DNA of 10,627 nucleotides. Source: Clostridia bacterium (GTDB lineage: Bacteria > Bacillota > Clostridia > Oscillospirales > QAMX01). Below the pieces are notes generated by a model that did no database searches, was not told the origin of the DNA, and saw only the letters and a list, made by a program, of their open reading frames with translations. The translations under genes were made by a program, and so were the position numbers. Below are positions 5,494 to 10,627 of this stretch, piece by piece; positions within the stretch are counted from its first letter, which is position 1, and every line of letters begins with the position of its first letter. The stretch spans positions 1 to 10,627 of the forward strand of contig JAKSPX010000029.1 of NCBI GenBank assembly GCA_024404415.1, read 5' to 3'.

Positions 5494-6528
5494 ATGAGTA
5501 AGCACACGGGACTTCAAAGACGCATCGCCATGATCCTTGCGATCGTGACGATCCTGACGCTGGTCATGTCCGTCGGCTCCTTTGCCGCGGGAAATGACGT
5601 TGACAGCGTTGAACTCGGCAAGATCACGGCCAACGGCCTCAACCTCCGCGAGAAGCCGGACACCGATTCCAAGGTACTTACGGTCATTCCGAAGGACACC
5701 AAGATCGCCGTTGCGGAAACCAATAACGGTTGGACCAAGGTCATGATCGGCGGATACGTCGGTTACGTTTCCTCCAAGTACATCAAGAAGCTTGATGACG
5801 GCGACGCCAGCCTTTCCTACGGCAAGGTCATCGGCGAAGTCGTTTATATGCGCGCCGGCTCCAGCACCAGCTATCCGATCCGCGCCGCCATGAAGAATGA
5901 CAGCTATGTCAAGATCGTCGGCATCGAAGACGGTTGGTTCAAGGTTGAAACGCTGGGCGGTAAGTATAAGGGCTATATGCACCCGAACTACATCCTCCCG
6001 GTCAAGCGCACCGAGGTCGAAGGTGAACCTGAGCCCGAGCCCGAGAAGGCGACCACCAAGTCTTCCAGCTCTTCCTCCAAGTCCTCTTCGAAATCTTCTT
6101 CTAAATCCTCCTCCAAGTCTTCCTCCAAGTCCAAATCCGGCTCTTCGTCGGAGGGCAGCTCCAAGGCGGATAAGCTCATCGACATCGCGAAGCAGTACAT
6201 AGGCGTTCCGTACGTCTGGGGCGGTGAATCTCCCTCCGGCTTTGACTGCGGCGGCTTCACCAAGTACGTCTTTAAGAAGATCGGTTATTCGCTCCCGCAC
6301 ACCAAGCAGATCAACTGCGGCAGCAAGGTCAGTTACAGCAAGATGAAGAAGGGCGACCTCGTCTTCTTCAGCAGCGGCAGCCAGAAGTACGGTCACGTCG
6401 GCATCTGCGTCGGCGGCGGCAAGTTCATCCACGCTCCGTCTCCCGGAAAGTCCGTCCGCATCGAAACGCTCGCCTCCGGCTACTATTACTCACACTTCAC
6501 CGGCGCGAGACGCATCATCGGCGGCTGA
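5494..6528 (+). CDS. Secreted SH3-SH3-NlpC/P60 cell wall hydrolase
   Basis: The 344-residue precursor has a signal peptide (basic RR at 9-10, hydrophobic core about 11-29, likely cut after SFAAG or just before). Two bacterial SH3 domains follow (about 40-100 and 108-170; note NGLNLREKP and VVYMRAGSS). Then come a Glu/Pro stretch, a Ser/Lys linker (about 189-223) and an NlpC/P60 domain (about 226-344). Catalytic residues are C252 in GFDCGG, H301 in YGHVG and H313 in FIHAP as third polar residue. Family enzymes cleave the gamma-D-Glu-diamino acid bond of peptidoglycan stem peptides; SH3 domains bind the wall. The usual DCSG motif reads DCGG here. An AAAGGAAAAAGGG stretch precedes ATG 5494. It shares the promoter and WalR-like site upstream of the 99-residue gene and ends at a terminator. 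Confidence 0.94.
   Translation: MSKHTGLQRRIAMILAIVTILTLVMSVGSFAAGNDVDSVELGKITANGLNLREKPDTDSKVLTVIPKDTKIAVAETNNGWTKVMIGGYVGYVSSKYIKKLDDGDASLSYGKVIGEVVYMRAGSSTSYPIRAAMKNDSYVKIVGIEDGWFKVETLGGKYKGYMHPNYILPVKRTEVEGEPEPEPEKATTKSSSSSSKSSSKSSSKSSSKSSSKSKSGSSSEGSSKADKLIDIAKQYIGVPYVWGGESPSGFDCGGFTKYVFKKIGYSLPHTKQINCGSKVSYSKMKKGDLVFFSSGSQKYGHVGICVGGGKFIHAPSPGKSVRIETLASGYYYSHFTGARRIIGG
6070..6129 (+). repeat. (SSSK)5 linker repeat
   Basis: Five tandem 12-base units encode Ser-Ser-Ser-Lys (residues 193-212) between the second SH3 domain and the hydrolase domain. Codons for the same residue vary (TCC, TCT, TCG; AAA, AAG), so the peptide has been kept rather than freshly duplicated. It should be a flexible, basic wall-spanning tether and may vary in copy number among strains. 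Confidence 0.85.
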
Positions 6529-6542
6529 TCAACTTAAAAACC

Positions 6543-6589
6543 AAGCGTCTGTGCATCAAATCCATGCACAGACGCTTTTCTTATCTTCT
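6543..6589 (+). terminator. Rho-independent terminator after the NlpC/P60 gene
   Basis: AAGCGTCTGTGCAT (6543-6556) pairs perfectly over 14 bp with ATGCACAGACGCTT (6564-6577) around a CAAATCC loop, then TTTCTTATCTT. It starts 14 bases after the stop codon. Confidence 0.92.
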
Positions 6590-6632
6590 GAGAGACTTTT
6601 TATGGAATTACGTGAAAGGATATCCTATAAAG

Positions 6633-6664
6633 AAAAAATCGGCTGAGAGGTTTCTCAGCCGATT
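6633..6664 (-). terminator. Rho-independent terminator of the minus-strand operon
   Basis: AATCGGCTGAGA (6637-6648) and TCTCAGCCGATT (6653-6664) form a perfect 12-bp stem with a GGTT loop. On the minus strand it is followed by a run of six T (6638-6633) that begins in the stem. It lies five bases after the hydrolase stop, and faces the plus-strand terminator 44 bases away. Confidence 0.92.
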
Positions 6665-6669
6665 CTGTG

Positions 6670-7521
6670 TTATTGAAGTTTTTCCTTGAGCTTGTCGTCA
6701 AAGACGAAGCGGATCGCGCCGGTCATCCAGTCGGAAGCACCCATCGGAGAAGAGAAGGGCAGCTCCTCGGTGACATGATTCCCGAGGCAGGAGCCGTGGT
6801 CTCCGTGCGGATAGAGGTGGAGCTCGGCGTGGGTCTTGTGGTCAGCGAGGGCACGGGCAAAATCCAGCGCACCCTGGATCGGGACGCAGGTCTCTTCGGC
6901 GGTCATCCAGATATAGGCAGGAGGCGTTTCGTCATCCACCTGCTCCTCAAGGGCGAACGGGCGAAGCTCCTCTTCCGTGAGCTCGGCGTAGCTCTTGCCG
7001 AGCAGGTTTTCAAAGCTTCCCTCGTTGCAGGGCTCCATAGAGCGAATGACGGCGTAGCAGAGAATGAGCTTGTCGGGGCGGGAGAGACGGGCATTTTCGC
7101 TGAGGTATTCCTTCATGATCGGCTTGTTCCAGAGCGTGCCGGTGCAGCCGCAGAGGTGACCGCCCGCCGAGAAGCCGAGGGTGGAGACGTTTTCGGGATC
7201 GATGCCGAATTCTTCGGCGTGCTCACGCACGTAGCGGATGGCGGCAAAGGCTTCGAGCTGGGCATAGGGGAAGGCTTTCTGAACCTTGCCTTCGCCGGTG
7301 GTGGTGTAATCCAGCACAAAGGCGCAGGCGCCTGCCGCGGCGAAGCAGAGAGCGATGGGCTCGGCTTCACCCTCATAGGTGAAATAATAACCGCCGCCCG
7401 GGAAAATGACCACGGCGGGGCGTTTGCCGTGGTAATAGGCACGTTCGGTCCCGTCGGGAATATAGGCGCGAAGCGGGCGCGGGCCGGCGCCCATGTCGAT
7501 GGTTTCGGTAAAGTGTTTCAT
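6670..7521 (-). CDS. Alpha/beta hydrolase, esterase/lipase-like (BD-FAE/acetylxylan esterase type)
   Basis: The 283-residue cytosolic protein has the fold and motif order of small carboxylesterases. These are an oxyanion-hole F-P-G42-G43-G44-Y strand, the nucleophile elbow GFS118AGG, and the catalytic His H242 in PHGDHG. The expected acid position, usually Asp in the TA-x-D-x-x-VP motif, is E210 in TAEETCVP. No signal peptide is present, so it acts inside the cell. Relatives remove acetyl or feruloyl groups from plant sugars or oligosaccharides, which would suit a neighbour that handles mannose phosphate, but the substrate is not shown. GAAAGGA nine bases upstream supports ATG 7521. It is the last gene of the operon, 21 bases after manA, with a terminator directly behind it. 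Confidence 0.88.
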   Translation of the reverse strand: MKHFTETIDMGAGPRPLRAYIPDGTERAYYHGKRPAVVIFPGGGYYFTYEGEAEPIALCFAAAGACAFVLDYTTTGEGKVQKAFPYAQLEAFAAIRYVREHAEEFGIDPENVSTLGFSAGGHLCGCTGTLWNKPIMKEYLSENARLSRPDKLILCYAVIRSMEPCNEGSFENLLGKSYAELTEEELRPFALEEQVDDETPPAYIWMTAEETCVPIQGALDFARALADHKTHAELHLYPHGDHGSCLGNHVTEELPFSSPMGASDWMTGAIRFVFDDKLKEKLQ

Positions 7522-7542
7522 ATTTTTACATCCTTTCGGCTG

Positions 7543-8568
7543 TTATGGACGGCAGATGACGATGCGTACATCTTTCCCGGCGTTCCAGGTAACCTTTTCG
7601 GCCGAAGCGGGGAGGAAGAACTTGCTTCCGCGGCGGAAGGCATAGGCCTGTCCGTCGTTTTCGAGCGTTCCTTCCCCGTCAAGCACCAGGGCGACGCCGT
7701 AGCGGCCCGCAAGGTCGTAGGAAAGGGAGGTGGCGACATTCAATTCCACCATGGAGAACTTGTCGGTCAGATCGTTACCGACCACGTAGGAGATGCTGTC
7801 GGGCGCGCGGGAGGCGCGGCGAAGGGAAAGAGATGCGAGTTCTTCTTCGGTATACCCGATATATTCGTAGCAATCGAACATTCTTTCAAAGCCGAGGCCG
7901 CCGTGGATCTTCGCGTCAGCCAGTATGCGTCCGCCGGGCGTGACGCGCTCGGGGATGACCATCAGGTCGGTCGGCTGCTGCAGTTCTACCATGAAGCACC
8001 CTTCTCCGATGGCGTGCGGCATGCCGCCATGGACGAATATGACGTCTCCGGCTTTGACCGGGAAGCGGTGCACCATGGAGAGCATCTTATTGACGTCCTG
8101 CTTTTCGTATGCTTCTACCCAGTCTTCGCGCGTGACGCCGGGGCGGAAGCCGAGGTGGACAGCGGCGTTGGGTGCGGCGTCCACGATATACCAGCATTCG
8201 GTCTTGCCGAATACGGAGGAGAAGGCGCTTTTCGCAAAGGCGTCGGTCGGGTGGCACTGCAACACCAGTCTTTCGCCCGCGTCAAGAAGCTTTACAAGGA
8301 TGGACATGGTCGCGCCGTAGCGGCGATACACTTCCTGCCCGAGCATCCCTTCCGGATCTTTTTCGATGATATCCTTGAGAAAACGGCCATCCTCCGTTAC
8401 GGAAAGACCTTCATTCTCAATCGGCTCGTATCCGGGGTTGAAAGCCGTGACTACCGAAGCGATCCAATCCTCGGGGAGGTTGGAAGGCGCGGGGACGGAG
8501 TAATCATCCAGTATGCCGCGGCAGGTGTAGGCGCGGCGAACGCGGTTGGGGAGAAGCGGATAGATCAT
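7543..8568 (-). CDS. manA: Mannose-6-phosphate isomerase, class I
   Basis: The 341-residue product converts mannose-6-phosphate and fructose-6-phosphate, linking mannose use and GDP-mannose supply to glycolysis. Zinc-site motifs are visible: Q104-C-H106-P, E124 in GKTECWYIVDA, and H185 in GGMPHAIGEG, within cupin strands; the Q-Q-P-T-D segment follows. The KTECWYI block is shared with Bacillus ManA. Its length is slightly above the roughly 315 residues typical of the Bacillus enzyme. The start is placed at 8568 because GGAGGT lies five bases upstream and the conserved PLLPNRV opening follows. The frame extends another 24 residues upstream, but that stretch runs into the preceding gene and looks unlike the family. 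It is third in a four-gene operon, 13 bases after the COG2426 gene. The family is confident; the physiological sugar is inferred. Confidence 0.9.
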   Translation of the reverse strand: MIYPLLPNRVRRAYTCRGILDDYSVPAPSNLPEDWIASVVTAFNPGYEPIENEGLSVTEDGRFLKDIIEKDPEGMLGQEVYRRYGATMSILVKLLDAGERLVLQCHPTDAFAKSAFSSVFGKTECWYIVDAAPNAAVHLGFRPGVTREDWVEAYEKQDVNKMLSMVHRFPVKAGDVIFVHGGMPHAIGEGCFMVELQQPTDLMVIPERVTPGGRILADAKIHGGLGFERMFDCYEYIGYTEEELASLSLRRASRAPDSISYVVGNDLTDKFSMVELNVATSLSYDLAGRYGVALVLDGEGTLENDGQAYAFRRGSKFFLPASAEKVTWNAGKDVRIVICRP

Positions 8569-8581
8569 GATGTACCTCCGA

Positions 8582-9046
8582 TCAGAAGAGTGAGACGAGG
8601 TATTCCCAGAGTCCGTAGGAGAGGAGCGAAACGATGACACCGGCGATCAGAACGCCGATGATGACGGCCCAGATGGACTTTTTCACCTTCATACCGAGCG
8701 CTGTGGCAATGACCGAGCCGGTCCATGCGCCGGTGCCGGGGAGCGGAATGGCGACGAAAGCGACGATGCTCCAGAATTCCAATGATTTGACCGTTTCCGC
8801 CTTGGCGGCGGCGCGTTTATCGACCCAGGCGAAGATCTTCCCGATGACGGGCCAGTCCTTGAACCAGACCTTGGCCTTGTCGAAGAGGAGCAGGATGAAG
8901 GGGACCGGGAACATATTGCCGAGAATGGCAACCGGGAAGGCGATGGCGAGCGGGATATCCAGATTGAGCGCCACCGGAATAGCGCCGCGCAGCTCAATGA
9001 TGGGCAGCATGGCGACGAGAAAGACTTTTAAGCAATTGATAAACAT
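8582..9046 (-). CDS. COG2426/small multi-drug export family membrane protein
   Basis: The 154-residue protein is hydrophobic, with about four membrane segments (around 5-25, 32-55, 92-112, 125-150) and a basic cytosolic loop about 60-90. The family signature PIIELRGAIP (15-24) and the P-L-P-G-T-G-A-W-T-G-S element (101-111) are both present, which matches Sm_multidrug_ex proteins. The export name is historical, and no substrate can be inferred. The start codon directly abuts the TAA of the preceding gene, so translation is probably coupled; the ribosome site is weak (AAGGGTAAG). Confidence 0.88.
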   Translation of the reverse strand: MFINCLKVFLVAMLPIIELRGAIPVALNLDIPLAIAFPVAILGNMFPVPFILLLFDKAKVWFKDWPVIGKIFAWVDKRAAAKAETVKSLEFWSIVAFVAIPLPGTGAWTGSVIATALGMKVKKSIWAVIIGVLIAGVIVSLLSYGLWEYLVSLF

Positions 9047-9439
9047 TTATTTTTTCTTACCCTTATTTTCGTAATTGGCTTTATAGAATTCACGTTTGCG
9101 GAAGATGGCCGCGCCGACAAAGAGAAAGACGAGCGCAAAGACGAAATAGACCAGCACGTTGAGGAAATAACCGGTATCTCCTCCATAGAAGATATAGATG
9201 GTGGAGATGAAAACGACCGAGAAAATGAGCGGGAAATACCAGACAAAGCCGTATTTGCTGCCGTAGAGGAAGGAAATAGCCGCTGAAGCGATGGGGAGGC
9301 CGTACATCAGCATCATGTTGGAGAATGCGTAGGCGGTGTCTCCGTAGATCCTCGGGGCCAGGCCGGTGACATAGATGCAGATGAACATGGCGAGCAGATA
9401 AGGGAACAGCTTTTGAAGCTTTATCTGGTAGTCTTTCAA
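9047..9439 (-). CDS. Small four-helix membrane protein, function unknown
   Basis: The 130-residue protein has four predicted membrane helices (about 11-29, 40-60, 66-85, 93-113), short loops and a very basic tail ending in KGKKK. I do not recognise a characterised family. The stretch GSKYGFVWYFPLIFSVVFI resembles unnamed small membrane proteins common in Firmicutes. A TTG start at 9439 is chosen because GAGGTGA lies five bases upstream and the hydrophobic protein starts there. The frame continues to an ATG at 9547, but that extension is not hydrophobic, has no ribosome site, and would begin upstream of the predicted transcription start. It is first in the minus-strand operon, behind a clear promoter, and its stop abuts the next start. 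Confidence 0.75.
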   Translation of the reverse strand: MKDYQIKLQKLFPYLLAMFICIYVTGLAPRIYGDTAYAFSNMMLMYGLPIASAAISFLYGSKYGFVWYFPLIFSVVFISTIYIFYGGDTGYFLNVLVYFVFALVFLFVGAAIFRKREFYKANYENKGKKK

Positions 9440-9457
9440 AAAAATCACCTCAAGATA

Positions 9458-9486
9458 TTGTATTCGTTTTCCGTCTGTGGTAAAAT
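9458..9486 (+). promoter_or_regulatory. Possible promoter for ylmH
   Basis: TTGTAT (9458-9463) and TAAAAT (9481-9486) are 17 bases apart with an extended TG-G before the -10. The -35 is weak (3/6), the -10 is good (5/6). The predicted start near 9493 gives a leader of about 95 bases that runs through the opposing promoter. Gene-free 9440-9587 also contains a short GGGG-ATA-CCCC inverted repeat. Confidence 0.4.
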
Positions 9487-9528
9487 AACAGAATAGATGC
9501 GTAGGGGATACCCCGCGCGTCCAAGAGT

Positions 9529-9557
9529 ATTTTCGCATGATGCGCAAGTTTTGTCAA
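9529..9557 (-). promoter_or_regulatory. Promoter of the minus-strand four-gene operon
   Basis: Read on the minus strand, a perfect TTGACA (9557-9552) is followed after 17 bases by GAAAAT (9534-9529, 4/6) with an extended TG-C. The predicted start is near 9522, about 83 bases before TTG 9439. The spacer contains CGCAT-N1-ATGCG (9534-9544), an inverted repeat that could be an operator; a further ATGCG half-site lies at 9497-9501. Confidence 0.6.
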
Positions 9558-9587
9558 GAGTGATTTTCTTTTCGGAGGAAAAAGCCG

Positions 9588-10361
9588 ATGAATGACGAGG
9601 ATAAACTCTTATATGCGCGCCTGGAGGACAAGGTCTTCGAGGCGGGACGGGAGTATGCCGTCGTGTTTTTCGGCTTTCTCACGCCTGCGGAAAGAGGCGC
9701 GGCTGACGACTTTCTCCGCGGAAAGGACGCGGCCTTCCTCTTCTCAGGCGGATACGAGGATGCGGAGCGCACGATGGTCTTCATCAAGCCCGATAACGAC
9801 TACGTGACCTATGAGGGCGCCGAAGAGCAGGCTATGTCCGCCGTCCGCTTCACCTCATTTGCCGAGGGAAAGGCACTTTCCCACCGGGACTACCTCGGAA
9901 GCCTCATGGGCGCCGGACTCAAGCGCGAGGCGGGGGGGGATATCCTTCCCTATACCGACGGAAAAAAACAGTTCTGCGACGTTGTGCTTGCCAAAGGCGT
10001 GGCCGGAGACGTGGTCAGAAATGTCGACCGCATCGGCCGCACCGGTGTACACACTTCGGAGATCCCGCTTTCCGCTCTCCACGTGCCGGAAAAGAGCTTC
10101 AAGGAGATCGCCGACACGGTAGCGTCACTGCGCATGGATGCCGTGATGTCCTCCGGCTTCAATCTCTCCCGCGGGGAGACCAAGGAAGCCATTGAGAAGG
10201 GGCTGGCGCTCAAAAACGACCGCCTCGTCATGAGCCCCGACTCTCCCGTCGCGGAGGGAGACGTGCTCTCCTTGCGCGGGCACGGGAAGATGATCCTCGC
10301 GGAGATCGGCGGCGAAAGCAAAAAACAGCGCATCAGGATCAAAATCAAAAAATACATCTGA
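9588..10361 (+). CDS. ylmH: YlmH family S4-domain RNA-binding protein
   Basis: The 257-residue protein matches YlmH throughout: an N-terminal domain, the LSHRDYLGSLMGAGLKRE block (97-114) with GDIL after it, a middle domain, and a C-terminal S4 RNA-binding domain (about 180-245) with S-L-R-M-D-A-V, FNLSR and a V-x-x-GD-x-x-SLRGHGK turn. The tail is strongly basic. In Bacillus YlmH lies in the division-associated ylm cluster and has been linked to ribosome-associated quality control, where S4 proteins act on stalled 50S-peptidyl-tRNA complexes; the latter role is transferred by homology. A GGAGG site ten bases before ATG 9588 sets the start. No other ylm or division gene is visible here. The next gene starts 16 bases downstream and is likely co-transcribed. 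Confidence 0.92.
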   Translation: MNDEDKLLYARLEDKVFEAGREYAVVFFGFLTPAERGAADDFLRGKDAAFLFSGGYEDAERTMVFIKPDNDYVTYEGAEEQAMSAVRFTSFAEGKALSHRDYLGSLMGAGLKREAGGDILPYTDGKKQFCDVVLAKGVAGDVVRNVDRIGRTGVHTSEIPLSALHVPEKSFKEIADTVASLRMDAVMSSGFNLSRGETKEAIEKGLALKNDRLVMSPDSPVAEGDVLSLRGHGKMILAEIGGESKKQRIRIKIKKYI

Positions 10362-10377
10362 TTGAAGGAGAAACACT

Positions 10378-10627
10378 ATGAAACTCGGTATCTGCACGGG
10401 ATTTGATAACCTTGAAAAGGCGGCGGACTACGGCTTTGACTACATCGAAGTCGGCGTCGGCTCGGTCGCTAACCTTTCGGACGAGGAATTTGCCGCCATT
10501 AAGGCTAAAGTAGACGCGTCTCCCATCAAGGTGGAAGCCGCCAACGTCATGCTCCCCGGCCCCTTCCATGTTACCGGCAAGGAAGCCGACTTCGTGGAGA
10601 TCGAAACCTTTTTGAAGAAAGCCTTCC
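10378..10627 (+). CDS. Sugar phosphate isomerase/epimerase-like TIM barrel, 5' part
   Basis: Only the first 83 residues are in the window; the frame is open to its edge. The start MKLGICTG and the following ADYGFDYIEVGVGSV strand-helix are typical of the AP-endonuclease-2/xylose-isomerase-like TIM-barrel family, and VEAANVMLPG fits the next barrel strand. Family members isomerise or epimerise ketoses and inositol derivatives using a divalent metal; metal ligands lie further downstream and cannot be checked. A GAAGGAG site seven bases before ATG supports the start. It follows ylmH by 16 bases, so the pair is probably one transcript, although no functional link is obvious. Confidence 0.75.
   Translation, partial: MKLGICTGFDNLEKAADYGFDYIEVGVGSVANLSDEEFAAIKAKVDASPIKVEAANVMLPGPFHVTGKEADFVEIETFLKKAF

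Noticed and set aside
6070..6129. Tandem 12-base units as a CRISPR or DNA-level regulatory repeat
   Set aside because: Units are in frame, differ at synonymous positions and encode a regular SSSK linker, so selection is on the peptide.
5134..6432. 432-codon minus-strand open frame opposite the NlpC/P60 operon
   Set aside because: It crosses two clear plus-strand genes and the leader; the product is compositionally odd and lacks any domain.
6602..6646. 14-codon open frame between the two convergent terminators
   Set aside because: No ribosome site; it runs into the minus-strand terminator stem and has no sign of coding.
6667..8637. 656-codon open frame on the plus strand opposite the hydrolase and manA
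   Set aside because: It spans two well-identified minus-strand genes and their intergenic gap, begins within the region between the minus-strand terminator and stop, and encodes no recognisable protein.
8569..8640. N-terminal extension of manA by 24 residues
   Set aside because: The extension overlaps the preceding gene, is Ser-rich and unlike the family, while GGAGGT sits five bases before ATG 8568.
9440..9547. N-terminal extension of the four-helix membrane protein to an ATG at 9547
   Set aside because: It would start upstream of the predicted transcription start and has no ribosome site; TTG 9439 has GAGGTGA at good spacing.

Overview
This looks like chromosomal DNA from a fairly GC-rich Firmicute of the class Clostridia, probably an Oscillospirales/Ruminococcaceae-type gut anaerobe. 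The reasons are an IreB-family protein, a YlmH-type S4 protein, AGGAGG-like ribosome binding sites, two likely TTG starts, sigma-A promoters and U-tract terminators. The assignment is by protein family and style, not by a search. I see no tRNA, rRNA, CRISPR array, insertion sequence or phage gene; this is core or lineage-specific chromosome.

Layout. (1) 1-3716, plus strand: the 3' end of an AI-2E-type permease, a membrane GT2 glycosyltransferase, and, overlapping it by ATGA, a 614-residue protein that reads as an N-terminal pseudokinase, a Lys/Pro linker, one membrane helix and an extracytoplasmic TPR region. (2) 3730-4079: ireB as an isolated transcription unit with its own promoter (a 12-bp palindrome lies in the spacer) and a strong terminator. 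(3) 4101-5051: an aldo/keto reductase carrying a C-terminal 2[4Fe-4S] ferredoxin domain. (4) 5048-6589: a strong extended -10 promoter, an exact WalR-type direct repeat in the leader, a 99-residue protein of unknown function and a secreted SH3-SH3-NlpC/P60 wall hydrolase, closed by a terminator. (5) 6633-9557, minus strand: a four-gene operon (four-helix membrane protein, COG2426 membrane protein, class I mannose-6-phosphate isomerase, alpha/beta hydrolase) with its own promoter and terminator. (6) 9458-10627, plus strand: ylmH and the first 83 residues of a sugar-phosphate isomerase/epimerase-like TIM-barrel protein.

How the parts may fit. Much of the window concerns the cell envelope and Ser/Thr-kinase signalling. 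The GT2 enzyme and the membrane pseudokinase are translationally coupled. The next gene is IreB, known in Enterococcus as a substrate of the PASTA kinase IreK. Further on, a wall hydrolase sits behind a WalR-like site; WalR is the wall-homeostasis regulator whose circuit is linked to PASTA kinases in Bacillus. The most unusual item is the pseudokinase-TM-TPR protein: its kinase fold is readable through the alpha-F D-x4-G signature, while HRD, the catalytic-loop Lys and Asn, and DFG are all replaced. Any functional link between it, the glycosyltransferase and IreB is inference from position only.
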